From contig JAJDBK010000045.1 of assembly GCA_029261405.1 (NCBI GenBank), positions 1 through 64,000 on the forward strand: a DNA stretch of 64,000 nucleotides, written 5' to 3'. Positions 8,876 to 20,316 of this stretch are shown one piece after another. The notes under the pieces are model-generated. The model saw only the letters and a list, made by a program, of their open reading frames with translations, did no database searches and had not been told where the DNA came from. The stretch comes from Nitrospinaceae bacterium. GTDB taxonomy: Bacteria; Nitrospinota_A; UBA7883; JAJDBK01. The number at the start of each line of letters is the position of its first letter. Positions within the stretch are counted from its first letter, which is position 1. Made by a program: the position numbers and the translations under genes.

Positions 8876-9800
8876 ATGATGGAATCAAAGAAACCTTTCT
8901 CACAGGAAGTTCTAAATGCGATATTCAAGGTTTCCTCAAGTGATCCAGAGCGAGTAATCTCAAGAGAGAGTAGTTCTCTTGAATTCAAAGAGTCTTTCGG
9001 GTGGGCAAGTCTTCCAAAATACATGAAAACAAGCGCGGCTTTTGCAAATGCTAAGGGCGGCTATATCGTCTTTGGCATCGCCAACAAACCACATACTCTT
9101 TCTGGTCTTTCTGGAACGAGCCTAAAACTGTTTGAAAGCTTCGACCCGGAAAAAATGTCCCAAAATTTTAATGATTATTTCGCACCTGAAATCGAGTGGG
9201 AAGTGCATATACATGAGCTTCAAGGAACAACATTAACTACCGGGTTCAATAAAAAACGTATTATCAAAACAAAAGGTATAAGAACCTCAGATATCGTTCT
9301 TGAAGCTTTAAACCAAGGGCGGGGGATAGAACCTATCGAATATATTAAGCAGGCGTGCCATGAAAGCGCTGCATTCCTGCCGATTTTCTATTTCATTAAA
9401 CAATCACAGATGACCCCCAAATCAAACTATCACGATGCTTGAAGGTCTATTGACCAGATCTAAAACTCGCACAAAGTTGATTGAACGTCTGAGAGGTCTG
9501 GGCGCCGTTAAACTAACTACCCCAAACGGAAGCACACCAGCAGCTACAAAAAAGCAGGAATATGTTAAATTTCTCCGAAGTAAGAAAGTAGATGAGATGC
9601 TCTCCGGGAGGGAACTCGAATACTGTCTCCAAGCCATTTGTTGCCTGACAGAAGACGAGGTCATGAAAAACTCAAGCTATCTCAGGAAGCTTCTAACGAC
9701 TTGGTTTAACAAGCACTACACCCCAGCCAAAGGTCCACTTGCTGATAAACTGCGCCGTGCGATTTGTTGGGTTGATGAAGCCCTGAACAAGGGAGCGTGA
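8876..9800 (+). pseudogene. AlbA_2-domain (Schlafen-like) ATP-binding protein, frameshifted and internally deleted
   Basis: The first part (8876-9442) has the AlbA_2 signature: 'LEFKESFGWAS' then 'SAAFANAKGGYIVFGI', found in putative DNA-binding regulators and some defence proteins. It carries GGAGG 5-8 bases before ATG codons at 8876 and 8879. After 'HIHELQGTT' the sequence jumps to a C-terminal stretch ('IRTSDIVLEALNQ', 'YIKQACHESAAFLPIFYFI'), apparently lacking the usual intervening ~100 residues. It then stops, while the next frame continues from about 9414 with the expected tail 'TRSKTRTKLIERLRG' to 9800. A single-base insertion in the CCCCCAAA run at 9414-9421 would explain the switch. 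It is probably inactive, though a sequencing error could explain the frameshift alone. Confidence 0.65.
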
Positions 9801-9867
9801 AGAAAAACTCTACTGACTGCTACCAATTCTTCTGTAAGCGTGTGGAAATAAAGTTATTACCAGTCGA

Positions 9868-11448
9868 TCAATGTTCGTTGAATATCTTGTCGCAGTTGGT
9901 TACGTCGAGGCCGACATTCTTGAATACCAGATCTTTTCTGCTGAATTGCGCTGGTGTTGTGAGTCCACTGGCGGCGGCGAGGTGAAAAAGGCCCGCTCTG
10001 ATGGTGATAATATAGTTCATCACACGGAATTTTTTCTCATCGATGTACAAGGCTCTCTCCAGAGTGGGGTCTGTCGTGGCCACGCCGACCGGGCATTCGT
10101 TGGTATGGCATTTTTGAGCCATGATACATCCGACCGAAATCATGAAACCACGCGCTATGTTCACAAGATCCGCCCCCAGACATAACGCCACCACGATATC
10201 TTCCGGCAGATGAAGTTTTCCGGACGCTATTAATTTTACCTTGTCGCGCAGACCAGCTTTTCTCAAGGCGTTATCGGCTATGACTATCCCCTGGGCCACA
10301 GGTAGTCCGATCAGGTCGGCCATCTCTTTATAAGTCGCCCCTGTGCCACCTTCGCCACCATCGACAGTTATAAAATCGGGGCCACGTCCGGTTTTATTCA
10401 TGACCTCACATAATCCGTCCAGAGACTCCCCATCACCTATAACGACCTTTATTCCAACCGGTAGACCGGTTTCATCCTGTATTTTGCTTACGAAATCGAC
10501 CAGTTCATCTTCATTGCCTATAAAAGGAAACCTTGATGGAGAGTCGATATTGTTCCAGGGCTGAACTCCACGAATGGCCGCTATTTCCAGGTTGACCTTC
10601 TTCCCTTCGACATGCCCTCCACGAATTTTCGCCCCTTGCGCCAGTTTCAGTTCAAAAGCCTTTACCTGGGGTATCTTGCTCTTTGCCCTTAATTTGTCCC
10701 AATCGACCTGGCCATCATCTTGCCGAACACCGAATAATCCGGGTCCGATCTGAAAAATAATGTCGCATTCTCCTGAAAGATGATAATCGGAGAGTCCACC
10801 CTCGCCGGTGTTCATCCACGATCCACCCGCCATGCCGATTCCTTTGCTCAAAGCTGTGATTGCGTTTTTACCCAACGCTCCGTAGCTCATGGCGCTCATG
10901 CCCACCATACCTTTTAACTTCCATGGAGACTCACGGTCGGGACCTACCGTCAGAATATGCTCATCGGTCAGGTACCAGGGGTTTACACGGTAACCCTGGG
11001 CGCTTTCGTATCGAAAAAAGAGAGTCTCTTTGTCGGTGGTATATTTCCGGGTCCTGATTTGTGGGGAGTTATCAACAGCGAGCTCCGATTCGAGCTTGGG
11101 AAACATGCTGTTTTTAAGATAAATACCGGGCAGACTAAAATCCCTTTTACTACCGAAACTGATGAGTGTTTTCAGATACTTGGCCGCCTTTACTATTGAA
11201 ACGAACTTTATTCTGCTTATAGGTTTACCATCGTTGTCGTCGTCCGTAATATAAAACCTGAATTCCGGGCCGACATTTTCGATCATATAACGCAAAATTC
11301 CAAGAAACCAGTATTTGCCCCGTAACAATGAATGCTGGGTCTGGGATCGGTTTTTTATGTAGAGCCAGAGAACAAAACAAAGTGGCGCCAAAAACATTAT
11401 CAGAACCACCAGGAGCGATAAAATCTGGGCTAAATCCAGTGCAAACAT
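9868..11448 (-). CDS. FMN-binding glutamate synthase family protein, membrane-anchored
   Basis: A 526-residue protein. An N-terminal membrane helix (about 9-31) precedes a glutamate-synthase central/FMN domain: 'MVGMSAMSYGALGKNAITAL', 'GGSWMNTGEGG', 'TVDGGEGGTGA' and 'LIASGKL'. Near the C-terminus 'CIMAQKCHTNECPVGV' resembles the cysteine cluster that binds the [3Fe-4S] centre in GltB. The glutaminase domain is absent, as in stand-alone members of this family, whose reaction is poorly defined. It is transcribed away from dnaA. The family is certain; the substrate is not. Confidence 0.88.
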   Translation of the reverse strand: MFALDLAQILSLLVVLIMFLAPLCFVLWLYIKNRSQTQHSLLRGKYWFLGILRYMIENVGPEFRFYITDDDNDGKPISRIKFVSIVKAAKYLKTLISFGSKRDFSLPGIYLKNSMFPKLESELAVDNSPQIRTRKYTTDKETLFFRYESAQGYRVNPWYLTDEHILTVGPDRESPWKLKGMVGMSAMSYGALGKNAITALSKGIGMAGGSWMNTGEGGLSDYHLSGECDIIFQIGPGLFGVRQDDGQVDWDKLRAKSKIPQVKAFELKLAQGAKIRGGHVEGKKVNLEIAAIRGVQPWNNIDSPSRFPFIGNEDELVDFVSKIQDETGLPVGIKVVIGDGESLDGLCEVMNKTGRGPDFITVDGGEGGTGATYKEMADLIGLPVAQGIVIADNALRKAGLRDKVKLIASGKLHLPEDIVVALCLGADLVNIARGFMISVGCIMAQKCHTNECPVGVATTDPTLERALYIDEKKFRVMNYIITIRAGLFHLAAASGLTTPAQFSRKDLVFKNVGLDVTNCDKIFNEH

Positions 11449-11530
11449 AAGCTTATAATCAATGAGTTGTTTTTGGTAAGTTGGATGATTATACGCTTTT
11501 TTTACTTGTAGTTATTCCAAAAACTGTCTA

Positions 11531-11559
11531 TTGACCCAAATGGCCCAAAAGACTAGAAT
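11531..11559 (+). promoter_or_regulatory. Probable sigma-70 promoter of dnaA
   Basis: TTGACC at 11531-11536 and TAGAAT at 11554-11559 are separated by exactly 17 bases, each matching the consensus at five of six positions. Transcription would begin near 11566, about 25 bases before the GTG start. A weaker TTGTTT/TATACG pair with the same spacing lies at 11467-11495. Confidence 0.6.
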
Positions 11560-11563
11560 TAAT

Positions 11564-11591
11564 CGTTTCACCATTGGTCTTTAGTGAAACG
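11564..11591 (+). promoter_or_regulatory. Inverted repeat over the dnaA transcription and translation start
   Basis: CGTTTCAC (11564-11571) and GTGAAACG (11584-11591) are perfect 8-base inverted arms with a 12-base spacer. The right arm ends on the first base of the GTG start codon and the left arm lies at the predicted transcription start. No Shine-Dalgarno sequence is visible. It could be an operator or an mRNA hairpin hiding the start. The arms equal parS half-sites, but the spacer makes it a non-canonical parS. Confidence 0.45.
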
Positions 11592-12931
11592 TGCCATCTA
11601 ATATTCAAATCTGGATTTCGTGCAAAGAGCGCCTTAAAGAAAAGCTTAATTCTCATAACTACGACTCCTGGATCGATCCGATGGAGTACGTCAGTTGCCG
11701 AGCCAGTAAACTTGTCCTCTCTGTACCTTCCAAGTTCTTTGTGGAGTGGATCGAAGAGCACTACAAGCAGACCATTATCGAAAGCGTGAAGGTAACTTCC
11801 GATACCGATGTCACCTTGGGACTGGTGATCGTAGCCCAGGAAAAAGCCCCCGCCAAAACCCAGAAAAAACCGGCCGAGCCAAAAAAAATCTCATCACAGC
11901 CGAACTTGTCCAAAGCTAAACTTAATGAAAAATATACGCTTAACAAATTTGTAGTCGGCAAAAGCAATGAATTTTGTTACGCCGCTTGTAAGGCTATCAC
12001 CAAAAATCTGGGTACCACATATAATCCCCTTTTTCTTTACGGCGGGGTCGGTCTTGGCAAGACTCATCTCATGCAGGCTATAGGTAACGACGCGCTTGAA
12101 AAGAACCCGGATATGCGAGTGCTCTACATTAGCTCCGAGGAATTTGTAAACGACCTGATCAGCTCTCTTCAGCGTGGTCACATGTCATCCTTTCGAAACA
12201 GGTACCGAAGCCTTGATCTACTTTTGGTCGATGATATCCAGTTTATCGCCGGAAAAGAAAGGACACAGGAGGAATTTTTCCATACTTTCAATACGCTCTT
12301 CCAGGAAAAGAAACAGATAGTGCTTTCATCGGATAAATTTCCCAAGGAAATTACCAATATGGAAGAGAGGTTAAGATCAAGATTCGCCTGGGGCCTCATT
12401 GCCGATATCCAGCCTCCGGAACTGGAGATAAAGATGGCAATCTTGCAAAAAATCGCCAAAGAGAACGGGTTTACCCTCGGAGAGGAAGTTTCGAGCTACC
12501 TGGGTAACAAGATTAAATCGAATATAAGGGAACTTGAAGGCTGTTTTTCCCGTGTCATGGCTTATTCCTCCCTTACGGGACGAAATATCGATCTTGAAAT
12601 GACAAAGGAGACTCTTAAGGGAATTTATGATGAAACTACAAGCGCAATCGATATCAAAGATATCCAGAAGGCGGTGGCTGATTTCTACAAGCTAAAAGTT
12701 CTCGACCTTAAATCGAAAGACAGGAAGAAAAACATCGCTCTGCCAAGGCATGTGGCGATCTACTTGTGCCGGGAATATACAAATAACTCGTTACCCGAAA
12801 TAGGTAGAGCGTTCGGGGGTCGTGATCACACCACAATTATGCACTCCGTACAGAAAGTTAAACAGGATGTTAACGATAACACCAAACTATACAATGAGAT
12901 AAAAGAGATTAAGCGAATAATGGATCTGTAG
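11591..12931 (+). CDS. dnaA: Chromosomal replication initiator DnaA
   Basis: A 446-residue initiator. Domain I (1-85) and a short Lys/Pro-rich linker (86-108) are followed by AAA+ domain III with Walker A 'GGVGLGKTHLM' (151-161) and Walker B 'LLLVDDIQF'. Domain IV carries the signature 'GRDHTTIMHSV', which reads DnaA boxes. An in-frame TGA at 11585-11587 makes the GTG at 11591 the first possible start. Opening the origin for replication is its established role. gyrB follows after 177 bases; dnaN and recF, often located here, are absent. Confidence 0.98.
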   Translation: MPSNIQIWISCKERLKEKLNSHNYDSWIDPMEYVSCRASKLVLSVPSKFFVEWIEEHYKQTIIESVKVTSDTDVTLGLVIVAQEKAPAKTQKKPAEPKKISSQPNLSKAKLNEKYTLNKFVVGKSNEFCYAACKAITKNLGTTYNPLFLYGGVGLGKTHLMQAIGNDALEKNPDMRVLYISSEEFVNDLISSLQRGHMSSFRNRYRSLDLLLVDDIQFIAGKERTQEEFFHTFNTLFQEKKQIVLSSDKFPKEITNMEERLRSRFAWGLIADIQPPELEIKMAILQKIAKENGFTLGEEVSSYLGNKIKSNIRELEGCFSRVMAYSSLTGRNIDLEMTKETLKGIYDETTSAIDIKDIQKAVADFYKLKVLDLKSKDRKKNIALPRHVAIYLCREYTNNSLPEIGRAFGGRDHTTIMHSVQKVKQDVNDNTKLYNEIKEIKRIMDL

Positions 12932-15496
<2,565 letters not shown>

Positions 15497-15519
15497 CTGA
15501 TTTTATTACTGTTAACCTG

Positions 15520-16230
15520 ATGAAAACGGTCCTGCTCTTTTTTACCCTGACCCTGTTTTGCCCGGTTCCATCTGTGTTATATGCGGAACCGCAATCCGGG
15601 AAAATTGAAGAGCAACCTGAAACAACACCGGTTGTTCGTGTATTCCTTGATCCAGGTCATGGTGGTGAGGAACTTGGCGCTCGAAGTCCGGAGATGATTC
15701 TTGAAAAGAACATTAATCTTAAAATTGTCGGGGCGGTCGCAAAACGTCTCTCGAAAAACATAATGATTGACGTTGTGCAATCGAGAAAGGACGATAAAAA
15801 CGTTAACGTTGAGACTCGTATTGAAATGGCAAACGCCACCGGTTCCGAATTGTTTGTCTCTGTTCATTCCGCTGGTGGTAGCAGACCCGTAACACGCAGT
15901 GGCGGGATTTATGTCATAAAACAGGTTGAAGAAAAGAAAAACGATACTTTATGGAAAAACCAGAACGCAAAATACATTAAGGAGTCTGATGAATTGGCCC
16001 GGATTATGTCGGAATATATGGAGGGGGTCACAGAGAAGAAATATGAGATATTTCGGAGCGGTAATCTCTTTCTGGGGGGTCTTATGATGCCAGGTATCAT
16101 TATTGAAGCTGTTGATTTGGCCAATCCGGAAGAAAAAAGCATGATTGACGATGAAAAATATATCAGAGAAATATCATCCGCCATAGCCAGCGCAATTCAA
16201 AGTTATTTAATAAAAAACAAAGGTTTGTAA
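15520..16230 (+). CDS. N-acetylmuramoyl-L-alanine amidase (Amidase_3)
   Basis: A 236-residue exported zinc amidase. A signal peptide covers about 1-22 and is cleaved near VLYA-EPQ. Zinc ligands are His in 'DPGHGG', Glu in 'LEKNINLK' and His in 'VSVHSAGG'. The catalytic Glu is in 'IIIEAVDLANPEE'. It cleaves the amide bond between MurNAc and the stem peptide during septation or remodelling. It overlaps the next gene by one base (TAATG) and begins an amidase-gerMN-murI-rph unit. Confidence 0.93.
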   Translation: MKTVLLFFTLTLFCPVPSVLYAEPQSGKIEEQPETTPVVRVFLDPGHGGEELGARSPEMILEKNINLKIVGAVAKRLSKNIMIDVVQSRKDDKNVNVETRIEMANATGSELFVSVHSAGGSRPVTRSGGIYVIKQVEEKKNDTLWKNQNAKYIKESDELARIMSEYMEGVTEKKYEIFRSGNLFLGGLMMPGIIIEAVDLANPEEKSMIDDEKYIREISSAIASAIQSYLIKNKGL

Positions 16231-16832
16231 TGGTGGGGGAGAAAAAGAAGAGATACGGTAACTGGTTTGTTTTATGGTTATTGTTGTTAACTACCATAGG
16301 GCTTGGGGTATGGCAGATACCTTTTCCGGGCGATGAATGGAGTGACGTGGATAACGATGCGGTTGCAGATAAAGAGACAAAAGCAAACGAATTCCTGAAC
16401 AGGCAAAAGTTCACCTTTTACTTGCCGAACGATAATTTCACCGCATTGATAGAAAGCGACAAAAAAGTTCCAGCCGGAAAAAGTGACGAAGAGAAAATAA
16501 GGGCGATTTTAGGTTCAATGTTCAGTAGTGGTTCATATCCCTTTTTTAGTGAGGCCACAATCGTAAGGGAAGTCTTTGCGTATAACGACACTGCGGTTGT
16601 CAGCATAGATTCAGCTTACCGGTCAAAATTCTTTGGTGGTTTGTTTGACGAGTTGTTAACTGTAGCGTCCATAACAAATTCAATAACCGCAAATTTTAAA
16701 AATATTAAAAAGGTTCAGTTTCTGGTGGACGACACGATTGCCGAAAAATTTGTGTTCCATATAGATATTTCAGAACCGGTTCTCCCCGATATATCTTTGA
16801 ATAAAAAAGAAAAACAGCTATCCGCAGGATGA
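16230..16832 (+). CDS. GerMN-domain protein
   Basis: A 200-residue protein with an N-terminal membrane helix (about 11-27) and an extracytoplasmic GerMN domain: 'FYLPNDNFTAL', 'SDEEKIRAILGSMFSSG', 'AVVSIDSAYRSKF'. GerMN domains occur in spore germination protein GerM and in non-sporulating bacteria beside cell-wall amidases, where they are thought to bind envelope components. The upstream amidase and downstream murI support an envelope role. It overlaps both neighbours (TAATG and ATGA), so all three are probably co-translated. Confidence 0.85.
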   Translation: MVGEKKKRYGNWFVLWLLLLTTIGLGVWQIPFPGDEWSDVDNDAVADKETKANEFLNRQKFTFYLPNDNFTALIESDKKVPAGKSDEEKIRAILGSMFSSGSYPFFSEATIVREVFAYNDTAVVSIDSAYRSKFFGGLFDELLTVASITNSITANFKNIKKVQFLVDDTIAEKFVFHIDISEPVLPDISLNKKEKQLSAG

Positions 16833-17644
16833 TTAACAACAGCCCCATCGGAATATTTGACTCCGGCCTGGGGGGGCTTACGGTTCTTCAAGAAATCAGA
16901 TCTTTTCTTCCTGAAGAGAACATAATCTACCTTGGAGATACCGCCAGGGTTCCTTACGGAACGAAATCCAAAGAGACGGTAGTACGATATTCACTGAATA
17001 ACCTCCGGTTTCTTGTAGATAATGGGGCAAAAATTATTGTTGTGGCGTGTAACACAGCTTCAGCTTACGCTCTTGACGAGATACGGGCTGAAGTTGATAT
17101 TCCTGTAATTGGTGTTGTTGAAGGGGGTGTGAGGGCGGCTTTAAGCTGTGAAGGCGCAAAAGGGGCTATCGGCATAATCGGAACTGAAGCTACCATAAAT
17201 TCAGGAGCTTACGAAAAAGGGATAAAAGAGCTAAAAAAAAATAAAAAGGTGATTTTGCAATCGTGTCCGCTATTCGTTTCTCTGGTGGAGGAGGGGTGGA
17301 CCGATAATGATGTCGCAAAGGCTGTGGCGAACCGTTATCTGGCCTCGATGCGAGGTAAGGTTGATTCGCTTGTTTTGGGATGCACACACTACCCGTTGTT
17401 GAAAAAAGTAATTGGTGAGGCGCTGGGAGGAGAAGTTACACTGATCGATTCAGCTTATGAAACCGCAAAAACTTTAACAGCGCTTATTCGGGAACGTGGG
17501 ATGGAAATTAAAAAACAAACAGGCGCCACCGGGGATATCCGGTTGGCGGTAACAGATTCCCCGGAGAGGAGTTTGCGTATTGCAAACGATCTTCTGAAGG
17601 GGAGCGTCGATATCAAAGGTGTTGAGCTTGTTGATATTCTCTAA
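16829..17644 (+). CDS. murI: Glutamate racemase
   Basis: A 271-residue cofactor-independent racemase making D-glutamate for peptidoglycan. 'IGIFDSGLGGLTVL' starts the protein. The two catalytic cysteines are Cys74 in 'VACNTASA' and Cys185 in 'LGCTHYPLL'. 'YLGDTARVPYG' is also conserved. The length is normal. Its ATG overlaps the preceding stop as ATGA, and rph follows after 18 bases. Confidence 0.97.
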   Translation: MINNSPIGIFDSGLGGLTVLQEIRSFLPEENIIYLGDTARVPYGTKSKETVVRYSLNNLRFLVDNGAKIIVVACNTASAYALDEIRAEVDIPVIGVVEGGVRAALSCEGAKGAIGIIGTEATINSGAYEKGIKELKKNKKVILQSCPLFVSLVEEGWTDNDVAKAVANRYLASMRGKVDSLVLGCTHYPLLKKVIGEALGGEVTLIDSAYETAKTLTALIRERGMEIKKQTGATGDIRLAVTDSPERSLRIANDLLKGSVDIKGVELVDIL

Positions 17645-17662
17645 AAGTGAGATAAGGAAAAC

Positions 17663-18373
17663 ATGGATAGAAATGATGGCCGTGGGCCTGAAACGTTAAG
17701 AGAACTTGTTATAGAAAAAGATATCAATATGCACGCTGAGGGTTCGGCCCTTATAAGTGTTGGTAACACAAAGGTTATCTGTACCGCCAGTGTGGAAGAG
17801 CGGGTTCCTCAGTTTTTGCGTAACAGCGGACGAGGCTGGGTTACCGCCGAGTATTCGATGCTTCCGAGAGCTACAGGATCAAGAGTCCGCCGAGAACGGA
17901 AAGGCGCCGGTGGCAGGACCATGGAGATCCAGAGACTTATCGGTCGATCATTACGCGCTGTGGTTGATTTTGACAGGTTAGGGGAGAGAACCGTAACCGT
18001 TGATTGTGATGTCATTCAGGCTGACGGTGGCACGAGATGCGCTTCTATAACTGGCGCATATGTCGCTATGTATGAGGCGATGAACAGACTTGCCGAGAGC
18101 GAAAGGATTGCCAGCAACCCTATTAAAGAACAGGTCGCCGCTATTTCGGTAGGAATCAGGGAAGGCAAGGCTATTCTCGATCTTGATTATGACGAAGATT
18201 CAAACGCCCAGGTCGATATGAATATCGTTATGACAGGTTCGGGAAAACTTGTTGAAGTTCAGGGGACTGCTGAAGAGGAGCCTTTCACAAAAGAAGAGAT
18301 GGACACCTTGATAAATCTGGCTGAGAAAGGTCTTGGCGATATATTTCTGATACAAAAAGAGATTACCGGTTAG
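17663..18373 (+). CDS. rph: Ribonuclease PH
   Basis: A 236-residue phosphorolytic 3'-exoribonuclease that trims tRNA 3' ends. Conserved features include '[12 protein letters not shown]', '[14 protein letters not shown]', '[12 protein letters not shown]' and '[13 protein letters not shown]'. AAGGA lies 6-7 bases before the ATG. It is last in the murI unit. Its final 4 bases overlap the convergent ankyrin gene. Confidence 0.97.
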   Translation: MDRNDGRGPETLRELVIEKDINMHAEGSALISVGNTKVICTASVEERVPQFLRNSGRGWVTAEYSMLPRATGSRVRRERKGAGGRTMEIQRLIGRSLRAVVDFDRLGERTVTVDCDVIQADGGTRCASITGAYVAMYEAMNRLAESERIASNPIKEQVAAISVGIREGKAILDLDYDEDSNAQVDMNIVMTGSGKLVEVQGTAEEEPFTKEEMDTLINLAEKGLGDIFLIQKEITG

Positions 18374-18828
18374 CGATTTGATCTGATTTTACTCAGGAGC
18401 GCTACGACATGGAGATGCCCTTTGTAAGAGGCGATGGTCATGGCGCTCCGTTTGTTCTTCATGGTTGCGTTCGGATTGGCGCCCGATTCGATAAGTTTAC
18501 GGATAACAGATGTTTTTCCATTTTCAGCGGCAAGTATTAAGGCGGTGGCGCCCGAATTGAGTCTGGCGTTCACATCGGCCCCGTTTTCAATCAGGTAAGA
18601 GACTGTAGTGAGTTGGCCTTTTGCCGAGGCTGACATTAGAGCGGTGGCCCCGCTTCTTAACTTGCTGTTAATATCGACCCCTTTTATTATTAAAAACCGG
18701 ACGGTTTCAACATCTCCTTTTTCGCTGGCTTCAAAAAGGGCGAGTTTATAGATAGAGGAACTTTCGGCATAACTGTTACCGTGGAGGGCAATTGTTGTCA
18801 AAAGGGCGATTGCCAGTAAATATCTCAT
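18370..18828 (-). CDS. Exported ankyrin-repeat protein
   Basis: A 152-residue protein with a cleavable signal peptide (1-21, ...GNSYA-ESS) and about four ankyrin repeats: '[17 protein letters not shown]', '[14 protein letters not shown]', '[14 protein letters not shown]', '[17 protein letters not shown]'. It is likely a small periplasmic binding scaffold. It is the only minus-strand gene in the gyrB-parB block, ends 4 bases inside rph and starts 90 bases from mnmE, so its promoter region is shared and divergent with mnmE. Confidence 0.85.
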   Translation of the reverse strand: MRYLLAIALLTTIALHGNSYAESSSIYKLALFEASEKGDVETVRFLIIKGVDINSKLRSGATALMSASAKGQLTTVSYLIENGADVNARLNSGATALILAAENGKTSVIRKLIESGANPNATMKNKRSAMTIASYKGHLHVVALLSKIRSNR

Positions 18829-18918
18829 TAAATCCTCAATATTGCATGAAAAGCCATTTATATACTTATCGGAAGTTTTGAGAAAAACGATTAGAAAAAT
18901 CTAAAAGACCATTTAAAG

Positions 18919-20316
18919 ATGACTGATCTGAAAAAAATCGTCCAGGAGGAGGCTATAGCGGCCATTTCTACCGCCAAAGGGGAGGGTGGTATAGGGTTGG
19001 TAAGAATCTCCGGTGAGACGGCTCTCCTTATCGCACAGAGGGTCTTCACCGGCTTTAAAACCGGGAAGATTGAACCTCGAAAGGTCTATTATGGACATGT
19101 TGTTGATTCTGAAGGTGTTAAGGTAGATGAAGTTCTGCTGACACTTATGGCGGCTCCGAGATCGTATACTCGTGAAGATGTTATCGAAATAACCTGTCAT
19201 GGTGGTCCCGCAGTTGTTCAGAAGATTTTGGAACTTACCCTGAAAAATGGAGCGCGGATAGCGAGGCCGGGTGAGTTTTCAAAAAGGGCGTTTTTAAATG
19301 GGCGGATAGACCTTGTTCAGGCCGAGGCGATCATCGATCTGATAAAAGCCAGATCGGAGAAGGGGTGGAAGACCGCTTTTTCCCAGGTTGACGGAAAACT
19401 TTCCAAAAGGCTTTCTGATATCGAGAGCGATCTTCTTACTATAATAACCGGGATTGAATCTGATATAGATTTCCCGGAGGAGGATTTTGAACGTGATTCG
19501 ATCGGGGCGAAGATTCAGGAAGTTAAGAGGGTTAAGCAAAACGTCCTGGAGCTGATTAATAGTTATAGTGTCGGTCGGTTATATCGGGAAGGTGTTCATA
19601 TGGCGATCGCTGGCAGGCCGAATGTCGGCAAGTCGAGCCTGATGAATGCGTTGTTGGAGCGGGACAGGGTTATCGTCACACCTGAACCGGGCGCAACCCG
19701 TGATACAGTCGAAGAAACCCTTCATATAGATGGTATTGCGGTAAATATTGTCGATACAGCCGGAATTCGTGATACGGAAGATAACGTTGAGAGACTCGGG
19801 GTTGAACGAACGTTACGCGCTGTTGAAGAGGCCGATATTATCCTGCTGGTTCTGGATGGTTCATGCAAACTGACAGAAGAGGATACCCGGCTTATTGAAA
19901 AATCCATCATTAAGGATCGGCTAGATTCACTGGTTACAATAATAAACAAAACTGACCTGCCACCGGAAATTGACCTTGAAAAATATCCGCTCCTCTCGGA
20001 AAACCGAATTGATGTCTCCGCGAAAAGTGGGGAAGGCATAAAGCAATTAAAAAGAATGATCGCCGGAAAAATCGGTAATTCAGGGCAAATACTCGACGAT
20101 GGCCCCGTTTTGACGCGAGAAAGACATACCCATCAGTTACGTTTGATGGTCGATTCGTTGGAAAGGGGAGAGGCGGCGTTGAAAAATGGAATGAGTCTGG
20201 AGTTTGTCGTAGCCGATCTTGCCGATGCGAAATCGGCTTTGGAAGAGCTAACGGGTAAATCGGTCACCGATCAGGTAATAGATAAGATATTCGATGAATT
20301 CTGCATAGGTAAATGA
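18919..20316 (+). CDS. mnmE: tRNA modification GTPase MnmE
   Basis: A 465-residue GTPase which, with MnmG, installs carboxymethylaminomethyl or aminomethyl groups on U34 of certain tRNAs. The N-terminal domain starts with 'IAAISTAKGEGGIGLVRISG'. The G domain has G1 'GRPNVGKSSL', G3 'DTAGIRDT' and G4 'NKTD'. The C-terminus ends with the conserved CIGK motif. Its stop overlaps the mnmG start as ATGA, so partners are produced together. Confidence 0.98.
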   Translation: MTDLKKIVQEEAIAAISTAKGEGGIGLVRISGETALLIAQRVFTGFKTGKIEPRKVYYGHVVDSEGVKVDEVLLTLMAAPRSYTREDVIEITCHGGPAVVQKILELTLKNGARIARPGEFSKRAFLNGRIDLVQAEAIIDLIKARSEKGWKTAFSQVDGKLSKRLSDIESDLLTIITGIESDIDFPEEDFERDSIGAKIQEVKRVKQNVLELINSYSVGRLYREGVHMAIAGRPNVGKSSLMNALLERDRVIVTPEPGATRDTVEETLHIDGIAVNIVDTAGIRDTEDNVERLGVERTLRAVEEADIILLVLDGSCKLTEEDTRLIEKSIIKDRLDSLVTIINKTDLPPEIDLEKYPLLSENRIDVSAKSGEGIKQLKRMIAGKIGNSGQILDDGPVLTRERHTHQLRLMVDSLERGEAALKNGMSLEFVVADLADAKSALEELTGKSVTDQVIDKIFDEFCIGK

